NCBI RefSeq assembly: GCF_013342145.1 | Contig: NZ_JABUQZ010000001.1 | Location: 1,736,001 to 1,800,000 of the forward strand | Reading direction: 5' to 3' | Source: Haloterrigena gelatinilytica | GTDB taxonomy: Archaea > Halobacteriota > Halobacteria > Halobacteriales > Natrialbaceae | Length of the DNA: 64,000 bases | In this document: piece by piece, positions 53,183 to 63,472 of the stretch | Layout of the letters: each line of letters starts with the position of its first letter | Position numbering within the stretch: the first letter of the stretch is position 1 | Made by a program: the position numbers and the translations under genes | The notes under the pieces: model-generated | The model's database searches: none | The model's input: the letters and a program-made list of their open reading frames with translations, nothing else | What the model was told of the DNA's origin: nothing

Positions 53183-54774
53183 GATCCCGACCCCACCGTT
53201 ACGACGCCGTTTTCCCACACGAGCCGCGGATTGACCCGTGCGATCGGGTGAACGCGGAAGTTCTCGACGCCCGCGTCCGCCGCGAAGCTGTTCTCGAACG
53301 AGCAGATCGGCAGGCAGACGCGATCCTCGAGCAACCGGGTGATCGCCGTCTCGTAGAGGCGGCGCCGCTGCTCGCGATCCGTCGTCGTTCGCGCCGTCGC
53401 GAGCCGTTCCATGACCGCGTCCTCGCGGTAGAAAGTCCCGTTCGTCACGCCGGTCATGTTCTCGTGGAACGTCGGGTAGAGATGGGTGTCCGGGTCGGGC
53501 GTGCCCGTGATCTCCCCGACGAACACCGAGTAGTCGCGCTCGGAGCCGGAGACGTGCCGCTCGAGGAATTTCGTCTCGGATACCGAAATCGTGAGCGCGC
53601 CGCGGCTGGCGTCCCGGAGGCCGCCGGCGAGCGCCTCGCCGAACTCCTTGTGTTTGGGATCCGTCGAGGTCAGGATGCGAAGCTGCCCGCTGGCCGCGTC
53701 GGCCTCGCGAAAGAGGTCGCGGGCGCGTTCGGGGTTCTTCTCGTTCGCGAGCTTCGCCCACTCGTCGGTCGGCATGTCCCACTCCTCGGCGACCCGCGGC
53801 GGTAGCGGGCCGTACTGGCGCTGGCCCATCGGCTCGACGAACTCGGAGACCGCCTTCTCGAGGTCGATGCAGTAGCTGATCGCCTCTCGCACTCGCGGGT
53901 CGGTCGTCGGCCCCTCGTTGCAGTTGAAGCCGAAGTAAAACGACGTGTACCCCTGCCGGCGCTTTACCGACGCGTTCGCGACGTCACTGACGTGATCGAC
54001 GATCAGCGGCGAGACCGGCTCGATCAGATCGTTTCGATTCGTCCGGAGGCTGGTCAGCTGGGTCACCGGGAACTCGACGTAGACCATCGTGAGCCGATCG
54101 ATCGCGGGCGGGGTCTCGCCCCAGTAGTCGTCCCAGCGGCGGAGCGTGGTCTTCTTCTCCGCGCTGAACGACGCCACCTCGAACGGGCCGGCGCCGATCG
54201 GATCCGTGGCGAACGCCTCCCTGTCGTCCTCGCGCTCCTGTCGGGGCACGATCGGATGCGTGAGCGCGTGCTCGAGCGCCGGGTACGGTTCCGTCAGCGT
54301 GAACCGAACGGTGTGCTCGCCGTCGGCCTCGACCGATTCGAACGGGCTCACCAGCCATTCCGTCGGCGCGTCTTCCTCGAGCGGCGCGGTGTACGAGTAG
54401 ACCACGTCCTCGGCGGTCACCGCCCGGTCGTTCTGAAACCGCGCGCCCTCGTCGAGTTCGACGACGATCTCCCGGCCGCCGTTATCGAGTTCCGGATCGC
54501 CGGCCGCGATCGCGGGAACGATATCGGTACCCTCGCCGTAGCCGTAGAGCCCCTCGAAGATCCGATCGATCGCCTGCTCCGAACCGATCGCTCGCGCGGT
54601 GATCGGATCGAGAGAGAGCGGCGGCCGGAGCGTTCCCACGCGGAGCGTCGAGCCCGCGTCCGTTCCAAGCGTCGTCGAACAGCCCGCCATCGTTGCCGTG
54701 CTCGCCCCGCCGAGAGCGACGAGCAGGTCGCGTCGCGCCACTCCGCCTGTTCGGTTCTCACCCTGATCAGTCAT
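53179..54774 (-). CDS. family 5 extracellular solute-binding lipoprotein
   Basis: 531 residues. The N-terminus VARRDLLVALGGASTATMAG followed by Cys is a twin-arginine lipoprotein signal. The remainder is a family 5 binding protein of the DppA/OppA type: LRPPLSLDPITARAIGSEQA, RDLLVA..., GARFQNDRAVTAEDVVYSY, GAGPFEVASF and REAISYCIDLEKA. Such proteins usually deliver peptides, nickel or opines to ABC permeases. None of the ABC permease or ATPase genes is here; instead the stop overlaps the start of an APC-type secondary permease. Whether the two work together is open. Confidence 0.9.
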   Translation of the reverse strand: MTDQGENRTGGVARRDLLVALGGASTATMAGCSTTLGTDAGSTLRVGTLRPPLSLDPITARAIGSEQAIDRIFEGLYGYGEGTDIVPAIAAGDPELDNGGREIVVELDEGARFQNDRAVTAEDVVYSYTAPLEEDAPTEWLVSPFESVEADGEHTVRFTLTEPYPALEHALTHPIVPRQEREDDREAFATDPIGAGPFEVASFSAEKKTTLRRWDDYWGETPPAIDRLTMVYVEFPVTQLTSLRTNRNDLIEPVSPLIVDHVSDVANASVKRRQGYTSFYFGFNCNEGPTTDPRVREAISYCIDLEKAVSEFVEPMGQRQYGPLPPRVAEEWDMPTDEWAKLANEKNPERARDLFREADAASGQLRILTSTDPKHKEFGEALAGGLRDASRGALTISVSETKFLERHVSGSERDYSVFVGEITGTPDPDTHLYPTFHENMTGVTNGTFYREDAVMERLATARTTTDREQRRRLYETAITRLLEDRVCLPICSFENSFAADAGVENFRVHPIARVNPRLVWENGVVTVGSGS

Positions 54775-55015
54775 CGGAACTCGTGTGCGTCAGTCGTCGT
54801 CGGCAGGTTCGTCGAGCCGTCGCGTACTCGGCCGTTATAGACTCTATTGCGACGACCGACGAGTGCGGCATGCCTGCACCTGATGGGACGCGTTCGCCGG
54901 GTCAACGGTGCGATCGCCAGCGGTTGAATCGGACTCTTCCGGGAGTAGAATTAACTGAGTGTTCGCATATGTCAGTATCACCCTCGCGACGCCGTCGGGC
55001 GTCGCACCTCACAGC

Positions 55016-58000
55016 ATGTCTGGACCCGACAAAATCGCGGACGGACCGGGAATCGGAGGGGGCGACGGGATCGAAGTCACCGTCGGGATCGATCGACTCG
55101 AAGCCTTCCTCACGGCCGACGATCCCGACGTTCGGGAGTACGCTGCGCGAACGCTCGCGACGAAGGCCGCCGAGCGGCCCGACGACGTTCGCTCGGCCGT
55201 CCCGTCGCTGACCGACCGCCTCGAGGACGAGCCGTCGATCAGGTCCCACGCCGCCGCCGCGCTGTCCGCCGTCGCGGCCGACCACCCCGGCGCCGTTCGC
55301 GAGTCGATCCCCGCGCTGACCGACCGGCTGGAGGGCGAGGCGCGGAGCGCCTCGAGTACGAGCGGCGAAGCCGCGAGTGCGACCGTCCGCGCGGACGCGG
55401 CCGACGCGCTCGCGGCCGTCGCGGCCGCAGATCCCGCAGCAGTCGCCGACTCGATCGAGGCGCTCGGGCGCTACGCGACCGACGGGAACGAGCGGGTCAG
55501 GGTTCGGACGACCGACGCGCTCGCGGCCGTCGCCGACGCCCAGCCCGAACGGGCCGTCGCCGTCGTCGACGACGTCGCCGCCACGGCCGACGACGAGACG
55601 GCCGCCGTCCGCGAGAACGCGACGGCGGTCCTCGCGGCGGTCGCGGCGGCCGCTCCCGACGCGGTCCTCGAGGCCGTCCCGGCCCTGGTCGATCGGCTCG
55701 AGGACGAGGCGGACGACCCGGACGGCGCGACCGCGTCCGCCGAGGCCGGAGCGATCGGCGGCCACGCGATGGAAGCGCTTCGAGCGATCGCCGACGACTC
55801 GCCGGCGGCCGTCGCGGACGCGGTCGATCCGATCGCAGCCCGCTTCGCGGACGACCGAGAAGGGGTCCGTCACGACGCCGCCATCGCCCTCGCGTCGATC
55901 GCAGCCGCCCGGCCCGAGGCGGTCACCGAGGCCGTCGATCGACTCGCGGACCGACTCGACGACGCGGCGGCGATCCGCCGCGAAGTGCGCCGGCGCGCTG
56001 CGCGAGTCGCGGCAGCCGAACCCGGCGGCGTCGCGTCGGCGACCGCCGCTCTCGTCGACCGACTCGACGACCCGCTCGAGGCGTTCGGACGGACGCCGCC
56101 GGGACGCTCGCATCGGTCGCGGCGGAGCGCCCGACCGCGATCGCCGAGGCCGTCCGCCCGCTGGCCCGACGGCTGGAGACGGACGTCGAGGCGGTTCGGA
56201 GCCACGGCGTCACGGCGATCGCGGCCGTCGCCGACGAGCGGCCGGCCGCGGTCGAACCCGTCGTCACCGAACTGGCCGCCGTCGCCGACGCCGACGACGA
56301 GCGCGTTCGCCTCGACGCGGTCCGGGCGATCGCCGCCGTAGCGTCGTCCTCGCCCGACGCGATCCGACCGGTCGTCCCCGCTCTCGCCGAACGGGTCGAC
56401 GACCCCCACGAACCGGTCCGCCGGCCCGCAGTCGACGCGCTGGCCGCGCTGGCACGCGAGACGCCCGCCGCGGGGACGGACGTTCCCGCGCTCCTCGAGG
56501 CCCTCGAGGGCGAGGCGGAGAACGCCTCGGACGCGGACGACGAGTGGATTCAGGGGTACGCGGCCCGCGGCCTCGCCGACGTCGCGCGGTCGGCGACCGC
56601 CGACGCCCACCCGGCGGTCGGTCGCTGACCCGGCGGCTCGACGACGACGCGGCCGCCGTTCGGCAGGCCGCGACGCGCGATCTCGTGACCGTCGCGGCCG
56701 AGCGCCCGCTGGCGGTTCGCGGCGCCGTCGGCCCGCTGGCCGAGCCGTTGGGAGACGAGGACGCGACGGTTCGGAACAACGCGGCGATCGTCCTCTCGCG
56801 GGTCGCGGCGTCGGCCCCCGACGATCTCCGCGAGGACGACGTGGTGGTCTCGTTGCTGGCGGCGCTGGACGACCCGGATCGTTCCGTTCGCCGGACCGTT
56901 CGCCGGACGCTCGGCGAGATCGCACCCGACACCGGCGACGACTGTCGGCCGACACTGTCGCTGGCCGTCGCGGAGACGACGGCCGAAGCGGAGCGGGTCC
57001 GCGTCGCCGCCTGCGAGGCCATCGCCACGCTCGGCCTCGAGTCCGGGGCGGAGGCCGAGGCCGTCGTCGAGGCGCTCGCCGAACTGCTGGTCGATCCGAC
57101 GCCGGCCGTTCGCGCCGCGGCGCTGGACACCCTCGAGACGACGCTCGCGGAGGACGCCGACGTCGAGCCGACGCCGACCGACGTCGTCCTCGAACTGCTG
57201 TCGGGCGATGACGACCGGTCGGCCGCCGTCGCCGCCGCGCTCGGGGACATCGCCCGGATCAACTCGGAGCCTATCGCCGCGGCCGCCCCGTCGCTGCTCG
57301 AGCGGCTCGCACCGGGCGGAGCCGACGCGCCGGCGCTCCTGCGCGCGCTGACGACGGTCGACGCGGCGGACGACGGCGACGCCAGCACCGTCACCGGGGC
57401 GCTCGTCGATCGGCTCGACGCCGACGGGGACCGACGCGCGATCGCCGGGGAGATCGCCCGGCTCGCGGCGACGGCGCCCGACGACGCGGCCGCCGAGCGA
57501 GACCGACTGGCCGACCTGCTCGCGGAGCGGGCGGGAAGCGCCGGACGGAACGGGGACGGGGAGGCCGACGACGAGGCGGTCCGGGGCTACGCCGCGCTCG
57601 CGCTCGGCACCCTCGCGGTCACCGGTCGCGACGACGGAAGCGCGCTGGAATCCGAGCTCGAGGCGGTCGACGACCGGCTGCTCGACGCCGCCTCGCTGGC
57701 GGCCGGCGGCGAGACACCGACCCACACCGACGGGATCAACACCCAGCTCTCGGGGATGGGCGACCGGCTGGACGCGGAGCCGTGGGTCGCCGGCCTCGCC
57801 GCCCTCGCGCTGGCCGTGCTGGCCGACGAGTCGGCGACGCTCCGGCCGACCGGGATCGAGAAAATCGCCGGCGGACTCGAGGCCGACGGTCCCGTCGTCC
57901 GGGTCGCCGCCGGTCGGGTCCTCGAGACGATGGCCGACGACGATCCGTCCGGCTTCGCGGACGCGGTGCCGGCGCTGCTCGCGGCCCTCGAGGACTCCGA

Positions 58001-58322
58001 TGCCGACGTCCGGGCGGCGGCCGCCGGCGCGCTGGCCGCGTGTGCCCAGTCGGACGATGAATCGCCGTTCGAGGACGCCGGTCGGAACCCCGTCCCGGTC
58101 CTCGAGTCGCGCCTCGCCGATCGCGACGGCCGGGTGCGCGCTCGAGCCGTCCGGACGCTGGCGGCGCTCGAGGCGGCCGAGACGCGACCCGCGATCGAGT
58201 CGCTGACCGACGACCCAGTCCCGGCCGTCGCGACCGCAGCCGACGACGCGGTGACGCGGCTCGCGGACGCCACCGACGCGCCCCCCGATTCCGACGCGGC
58301 GACGCCGCCAGCTGGCCGATGA
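55016..58322 (+). pseudogene. large HEAT-repeat protein gene with two frameshifts
   Basis: Three frames carry one continuous HEAT-repeat product: MSGPDKIADGPGIGGGDGIE... to about 56080, then DAAGTLASVAAERPTAIAEA... to about 56622, then TRRLDDDAAAVRQAATRDLV... to the stop at 58322. Repeats of about 38-40 residues (VRADAADALAAVAAADPAAV type) run over about 1100 residues; no signal peptide or membrane helix. Each break is a loss of one base in a G/C run, so restoring two bases gives a full gene. It could be decaying or misread. It overlaps the propeller gene by ATGA, indicating an operon. A solenoid scaffold is the likely role. Confidence 0.8.
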
Positions 58323-59374
58323 CGCGGGCCGGCGCGAACCGGTCGCGCGGTCGGCGGCCGACCGCTGGGCCGCGCCCGACCGAACGCTGGCGCGACGATC
58401 CCGAAGACGCCGCGATCGAAGCCGCGCCGGCGGTCGTCGGCGAGACGGTCGCCGTCGGTCTCGACGACGGCAGCGTCGCCGCGCTGGCCCTCGAGGACGG
58501 GCGCGAGCGCTGGCGGTTCGAAACCGGCGGCCCGGTCAGGGCCGCGCCCGCGGTCGCCGACGAGAGGGTCGTCGTCGGCAGCGCCGACGGCGCCGTCTAC
58601 GCGATCGACGCCGAGAGCGGCGAGCGCGCGTGGCGCTACCAGACCGACGGTCGCGTCGAGACGTCGCCGGTCGTCGCCGACGGCGTCGTCTACGCCTGTA
58701 GCGACGACCTCCACGCGATCGACGCCGAGAACGGTCGCCCGGTCTGGACGGCCGCCCTCGAGGGCGAGTGCTCCGGGCCGACGGTCGCCGACGATGCGGT
58801 CTACGTCGCCACCGGCGATCGACTGCACTCGCTCGCGACGGCCGACGGGGGCCGACGCTGGGAACGCACCTTCGAGGCCCCCATCGGCGCGCCGCCGGCG
58901 GTCGCCGATGGCACGGTCTACGTCGCCAGCGGCGAGACGCTGCTGGCGCTGTCGAGCGCCGACGGCTCGCGGCGGTTCCGGTTCGACACCGGGGCGCGGA
59001 TCGAGACGCCGCCGGCGGTCTCGAGCGCCGACGGCACCGTCTACGCGACCAGTTCCGACGGGAGCCTCTACGCCGTCGAGACGGCCCGCGGCACCGCGCG
59101 CTGGCGGGTCGACGTCGGGACGGCGGCGACGGGGCCCGCGGTCGTCGGCGAGGCGGTCTATCTGGCGACCGAGGACGGGCGGCTGCTCGCGCTGACGGCC
59201 GGCGACGGACGCCGGCGCTGGCGACTCGAACGCGAGTCGACTCCCGCGGCGATGATCGCCTCGAGCGCGACGCTGTGGCTTATCGACGACGGTATCGCGG
59301 CGCTCGGTGGCGGTCGCTCGTCCCTGACGGAGTCGCTCTCCGGGCTGTTCACTCGATTCGGCGGCGACTCCTAA
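58319..59374 (+). CDS. cytoplasmic PQQ-type beta-propeller protein
   Basis: 351 residues made of about seven repeats with the PQQ-like pattern (VAVGLDDGSVAALALEDGRE, VVVGSADGAVYAIDAESGER, VYVATGDRLHSLATADGGRR and so on). No signal peptide or lipobox and no membrane helix, unlike BamB or PQQ dehydrogenases, so it acts inside the cell, probably as a binding platform. The ATG overlaps the HEAT-repeat gene's stop (ATGA), so the two are translated together and probably meet as proteins. No catalytic residues are seen. Confidence 0.85.
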   Translation: MTRAGANRSRGRRPTAGPRPTERWRDDPEDAAIEAAPAVVGETVAVGLDDGSVAALALEDGRERWRFETGGPVRAAPAVADERVVVGSADGAVYAIDAESGERAWRYQTDGRVETSPVVADGVVYACSDDLHAIDAENGRPVWTAALEGECSGPTVADDAVYVATGDRLHSLATADGGRRWERTFEAPIGAPPAVADGTVYVASGETLLALSSADGSRRFRFDTGARIETPPAVSSADGTVYATSSDGSLYAVETARGTARWRVDVGTAATGPAVVGEAVYLATEDGRLLALTAGDGRRRWRLERESTPAAMIASSATLWLIDDGIAALGGGRSSLTESLSGLFTRFGGDS

Positions 59375-59459
59375 GCTCGCCAGCAGCGGGTGCGAAATAG
59401 CGCTGAATCGCACACGTCGTTGCTGACGTGGGCGTCGCGAACGGAGACGGTTTATCCGG

Positions 59460-60791
59460 TCAGATCAGTTCGGCGACCTCGGCGGCGACGGAAGCGTCGA
59501 CGAACGCGATGACCCGGTCGCCGGTTTGGATGATCTTGTTGCCCCGCGGGATCTGCAGCTGCTCGTTGCGGACGATCGCGCCGATCACGATCCCGGACGG
59601 AAGCTGGTCGGTAACGTCCCGGAGGGCTTTCCCGGCGAGAGCGCTCTCCGAGTCGACGACGACCTCGAGCACTTCGGCGTCGTCGTGTCCAAGGACGCTG
59701 ACTTCCTTCGGTCCCGGCTCGTAAATGGTCCGGAGGATCTCGCTGACGATGATGTCTTCGGGGTGGACGATCACGTCGAGGCCGGTTTCCTCGAAGAGGT
59801 CGACGACCTCGGGGTTGTCGACGACGGCCGCGGTTCTGGCGACGTCGAACTCCCTGGCCAACTGCGCCAGGAGGTAGTTCGTGTTATCGTCGACCGTGCC
59901 GACGACCAGATCGGCGCCGGTTAACACGTTGGGGTTGAAGCCGCCGATGTTCGTCACGTCGGTCTCCGCGACCGACGAACGTCGGAGTCGGGTCGTCAAC
60001 TGCGTCGCCTGCTCCGGATCGCGCTCGACGATTTCCGGCGTCCAGCCCCGGGCCTCGAACTGCTGTGCGATCTGGTAGCCCAGCACGTCGCCGCCGACGA
60101 CCACGATGTCGTCTTCGGATTTCAACGGCGGCTGAGCGGAAACGTCCGCCGCGAAGCGGCTGATGCTGGCGAGACTGCCGATCACGACGACGCAGTCCCC
60201 CGACCGGATCACGGTCTCCCCGGTCGGGATGATGACGTCGTCGTCCCGGAGGATCGCCGCGAACGTCGCCGACGCGTAGCGATCCGCCTCCGCGACGCGC
60301 TGGCCGGTTATCGGCGTGTCCTCTCCGATTTCGAACTCGGCGACCTCCACTTGGTCGTCGGCGAAGGTGTCGACGGCGTGGGCGCCCGGAAGCGCGATCG
60401 TCCGAACGACGGCTTCGGCCGCGAGCTTATCGATACACAGCATCGTGTCGACGCCGAGTCCCTCGTCGAGCGACTGCCAGGTCTCGAACAACCCGACTTC
60501 CTTGACGCGGGCGATGGTGCGCGGATCGCCGGCCTGCTTGGCCGCGTTGCAGACCATGACGTTCGCCGCGTCGCTGTCGGTGCTCGCGACGACGATCTCC
60601 GCCCGATCGATGCCCGCCTCCCGGAGCGTCGACGCCGAGCGACCGTCGCCGACGACCCCGGTCACGTCGTGTCGTGAACGAAGCTCATCGACCAGATCCG
60701 CGTTTCGGTCGATGACGACCACATCATTGGATTCCGCGAGGTCAGCGGCCAAATTCGATCCGACGCTCCCGGCACCGATGATGAGAATCAT
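59460..60791 (-). CDS. trkA: Trk potassium transport regulator TrkA
   Basis: 443 residues, two RCK modules in tandem. Rossmann motif MILIIGAGSVGSNLAADLAE at the start and VVVGGDVLGYQIAQQF at about 220-235, each followed by a TrkA-C domain (VEVAEFEIGEDTPITGQRVA and VLEVVVDSESALAGKALRDV). NAD(H) or ATP binding controls K+ uptake by TrkH; haloarchaea keep molar K+ inside. No trkH gene is in the window. ATG 60791 is the family start. Confidence 0.95.
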   Translation of the reverse strand: MILIIGAGSVGSNLAADLAESNDVVVIDRNADLVDELRSRHDVTGVVGDGRSASTLREAGIDRAEIVVASTDSDAANVMVCNAAKQAGDPRTIARVKEVGLFETWQSLDEGLGVDTMLCIDKLAAEAVVRTIALPGAHAVDTFADDQVEVAEFEIGEDTPITGQRVAEADRYASATFAAILRDDDVIIPTGETVIRSGDCVVVIGSLASISRFAADVSAQPPLKSEDDIVVVGGDVLGYQIAQQFEARGWTPEIVERDPEQATQLTTRLRRSSVAETDVTNIGGFNPNVLTGADLVVGTVDDNTNYLLAQLAREFDVARTAAVVDNPEVVDLFEETGLDVIVHPEDIIVSEILRTIYEPGPKEVSVLGHDDAEVLEVVVDSESALAGKALRDVTDQLPSGIVIGAIVRNEQLQIPRGNKIIQTGDRVIAFVDASVAAEVAELI

Positions 60792-60937
60792 CTGTGATCC
60801 CGTATTACTGAGTCGGAAGCAGTCGTAAATCTTTGCCTGTCACTGGAAGAGACAATACCGGCGAGATCGGGAACGATCCGCCGTACCGTGTGCGACGGTC
60901 GCGGTTGATCGTCGGAGAGCCACGCCAGTAGCCGTCG

Positions 60938-61573
60938 TTACGGCCTCGAGCCGCCGATGCGCGACGCCGTCGACCCGCCGGTCGTTTCGTCGGACGGTCC
61001 TTCCCCACGGTCACCGTCGGAATCCTCGACCTCGAGTTCGGCGTCGACGTCCCGGACGATCGTTTCGCGATCGAGGACGGCAGTCTCGTGCCACCGTTTC
61101 TCGCCGTTCGGATCGACGAGGATCGTTGTCGGGTAGCCGACGACGCCGTAGGCCTCGGCCAGTCCGGCATCGTAGCCGACGGCCCAGTCGCCGCCGTGGG
61201 TCGCCCACCACTCGCGGAGCGCGGCCGGCGACAGCGTCTCGGGGCGCTGGTAGGTGGCCGCGACGAATCGGACGGCGTCGCCGCGTCGCTCGCGGAGCCG
61301 ATCGCGGGCGGCGGCGAGTTCAGGGATCTGCGCCCGACAGTTGCCGCAGCCGGTGACGAAAAACGTGACGAGCGCGACCGCGTCGGTCGGAACGCGGACC
61401 GTCCCCGCCTCGCTCCCGCGCGCGTCGATCGTCTCCACCTCGAGGGACTCGTCGCCGTCGCTCATCTCCGGACCGTCGGCGCCGAACGACGGCGGCCCGA
61501 CTCGCAGCAGGGACCCGGCGCCGGCGAGGGCGCCCGCGCTTCCGAGACCGGCGAGGAGTTCGCGCCTGTTCAT
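60938..61573 (-). CDS. Tat-exported thioredoxin-fold protein (TlpA-like)
   Basis: 211 residues. Signal MNRRELLAGLGSAGALAGAG looks Tat-type, without a lipobox Cys. The thioredoxin fold (about 45-180) has the redox pair Cys76-x-x-Cys79 (TGCGNCRAQIPELAA), and a cis-Pro at YGVVGYPTTILVDPNG. Such proteins reduce or form disulfides outside the membrane, for example in cytochrome maturation. A disordered acidic tail follows. Function in this organism is unknown. It is divergent from the methyltransferase. Confidence 0.85.
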   Translation of the reverse strand: MNRRELLAGLGSAGALAGAGSLLRVGPPSFGADGPEMSDGDESLEVETIDARGSEAGTVRVPTDAVALVTFFVTGCGNCRAQIPELAAARDRLRERRGDAVRFVAATYQRPETLSPAALREWWATHGGDWAVGYDAGLAEAYGVVGYPTTILVDPNGEKRWHETAVLDRETIVRDVDAELEVEDSDGDRGEGPSDETTGGSTASRIGGSRP

Positions 61574-61699
61574 CGACTCACTCCCCGTGCGACGGGGACC
61601 GTATGGCCGGCCGTACGGAGCGACGAAACAAGAGTTCGCTGCCGGCGACGAACTCTCGAGACCGCCACAGACAACTGCCCCAGGCCCGTCGTAGAAGCC

Positions 61700-62308
61700 A
61701 TGACCGACGAGCGCGAGCGGTGGAACGACCGGTACGGCGACGTCGAGTTCGAACTCCCCGACGAACCGATCCCCGAACTCGAGCGGCGGATCGAGACGCT
61801 ACCGGACGGGCGCGCGCTCGACGTCGCGACCGGCACCGGTCGCAACGCCCTCTTTCTCGCCGAGCGCGGCTACGACGTCGACGCGATCGATATCTCCGAC
61901 GCGGCGATCGAGCGGGCGCGAGACCGAGCCGACGAGCGCGGCCTCGAGGTGAACTGGCGGCGAGCCGACCTGGCCGACGTCGAACTCCCGACCGACGAGT
62001 ACGACGTGCTCACCGTGAGCTTCTTCGCCGCGCTCGAGCACCTGCCCGATTGCAAGGACGCGCTGGCGCCCGGCGGCGTCCTCGTCTACGAACACCACCT
62101 TCGCTCGAGCGATCCCGTCGAGGTCGGCCCCTCGAGCGAGCGTTTCCGGTACCGCTCGAACGACCTCCTGCGGGCGTGTCTCGACCTGACGATCCTCTCC
62201 TACGCGGAGCGGCGGCGGCCCGTCGCGGGCGGGACGGCCGCGGTGGCGACGCTGGTCGCGCGCAACTCCCGGGGCGGCACCCAGTCGTATCCGATGCTCG
62301 AGGAGTAA
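61700..62308 (+). CDS. class I SAM-dependent methyltransferase (TehB-like)
   Basis: 202 residues. Motifs: ALDVATGTGRNALFLAERGY (about 39-58), VDAIDISDAAIERARDRADE and VLTVSFFAALEHLPDCKDAL. The N-terminus MTDERERWNDRYGDVEFELP and the short length fit TehB/YggL-like thiopurine or tellurite methyltransferases, but the substrate is unknown. ATG 61700 is chosen; the longer open frame covers the divergent neighbour's promoter. Confidence 0.85.
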   Translation: MTDERERWNDRYGDVEFELPDEPIPELERRIETLPDGRALDVATGTGRNALFLAERGYDVDAIDISDAAIERARDRADERGLEVNWRRADLADVELPTDEYDVLTVSFFAALEHLPDCKDALAPGGVLVYEHHLRSSDPVEVGPSSERFRYRSNDLLRACLDLTILSYAERRRPVAGGTAAVATLVARNSRGGTQSYPMLEE

Positions 62309-62374
62309 CGGGCAGTCGTCGGGGGTTGTCCGTCCGACCGGCGGCGCGTCGACCGCGAACCGCGAGCGGTCCGG

Positions 62375-63472
62375 TCAGTCGAGAACGTCCTCGATGTCTC
62401 GCTCGAGGGCCTCGATACTGTCTTCGATGTTCTCGACCATCATCGTCTGCTCCTCGGTGGCGGCCGCGATGCTCTGTACCGCGGCCGTGACCTCGTCGCT
62501 CTGTTCGGCGACCGAGTCGATCATGCCGGTGATCTCCTCCGAACTCGCGGCCTGTTGGTCCGTCGCGGCGGCGATGTCCGTGATCCCCTCGTTGGTCTCC
62601 TGGATCGCGCTGCGGATGGTTTCCTGGTTCTCGACGACGCCCTCGATCTCCGTCACGACGGTGGCGATCTCCTCGTTGGTCGTCTCGACGCTGTCGACCG
62701 TGTCCAGGGCCGTCTCGCGGATCTCGGCGACGATGGCTTCGATCTCGTCGGCGCGCTCTTTGGACTGCTCCGCCAGGCCCTTGATCTCGTTGGCCACGAC
62801 GGCGAAGCCGTTCCCGGAGCCGTCGGCGCGGGCCGCCTCGATGTTGGCGTTGAGCGCGAGCAGGTTCGTCTGGTCGGCGATGTGACACTCCCCTTGCACC
62901 TCGGAGAGGCTGTCGGACTGCTCCTCGGCGGACTCGCTGATCTCCTGGGAGTTCTCGGCCATGTTCGTCGCCGCGTCCCGCAGTTCCGCGACGGCGCCCT
63001 CGACCTCGTCGCTCATCTGTTCTTGAAGCTGCGTGATCCGCTCTCGCTGTTCGATCAGCGTCGTCACGCGAGTGAGGACCTCGACGGCGCCGACGACGTC
63101 GCCGTCCTCGCTCGTGATCGGGACGCCGAGCGCGCGGGCGTGTACCGTCTCGCCGTCGGCGCTCTCGGCCGCCCGGATCGATTCCTCCCGGATCGGGCGT
63201 CCGGTCCGGATGACCTCCTCGGCGAGGGTCTCGTCCTCGCCTTCGGTCCCGAAGACATCGTACGCGTGTTTCCCCACGACGTCGCCGGCCGGATAGCCGG
63301 TGATTTCCTCGACGCCGTCGTTCCACCGGGTGATGTAGCCGGAGCCGTCGACGGCGAACGCCGGCTCCGGAAACACGTCGATAAGGCCGGTGAACGCGCC
63401 TCGCCAGAAGGCGGCCGCGTCGTCGTCCGCTCCGGGTTCGATGCTGGGGGGAGTTCCTGTCTCAATCGCCAT
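62375..63472 (-). CDS. soluble PAS-domain chemotaxis transducer with shortened signalling arm
   Basis: 365 residues. PAS domain (about 25-145, [20 protein letters not shown] and [20 protein letters not shown]), no transmembrane segment. The signalling hairpin tip [19 protein letters not shown] is intact, with a C-terminal arm of about 140 residues. The N-terminal arm is only about 50-60 residues: SEVQGE joins directly to CHIADQTN (nt about 62884-62893). In related transducers about 70-80 residues, including methylation-type heptads, lie there. It would sense through PAS and act on CheA/CheW. A TATA-like TTTATAAA lies about 40 bases upstream. Confidence 0.85.
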   Translation of the reverse strand: MAIETGTPPSIEPGADDDAAAFWRGAFTGLIDVFPEPAFAVDGSGYITRWNDGVEEITGYPAGDVVGKHAYDVFGTEGEDETLAEEVIRTGRPIREESIRAAESADGETVHARALGVPITSEDGDVVGAVEVLTRVTTLIEQRERITQLQEQMSDEVEGAVAELRDAATNMAENSQEISESAEEQSDSLSEVQGECHIADQTNLLALNANIEAARADGSGNGFAVVANEIKGLAEQSKERADEIEAIVAEIRETALDTVDSVETTNEEIATVVTEIEGVVENQETIRSAIQETNEGITDIAAATDQQAASSEEITGMIDSVAEQSDEVTAAVQSIAAATEEQTMMVENIEDSIEALERDIEDVLD

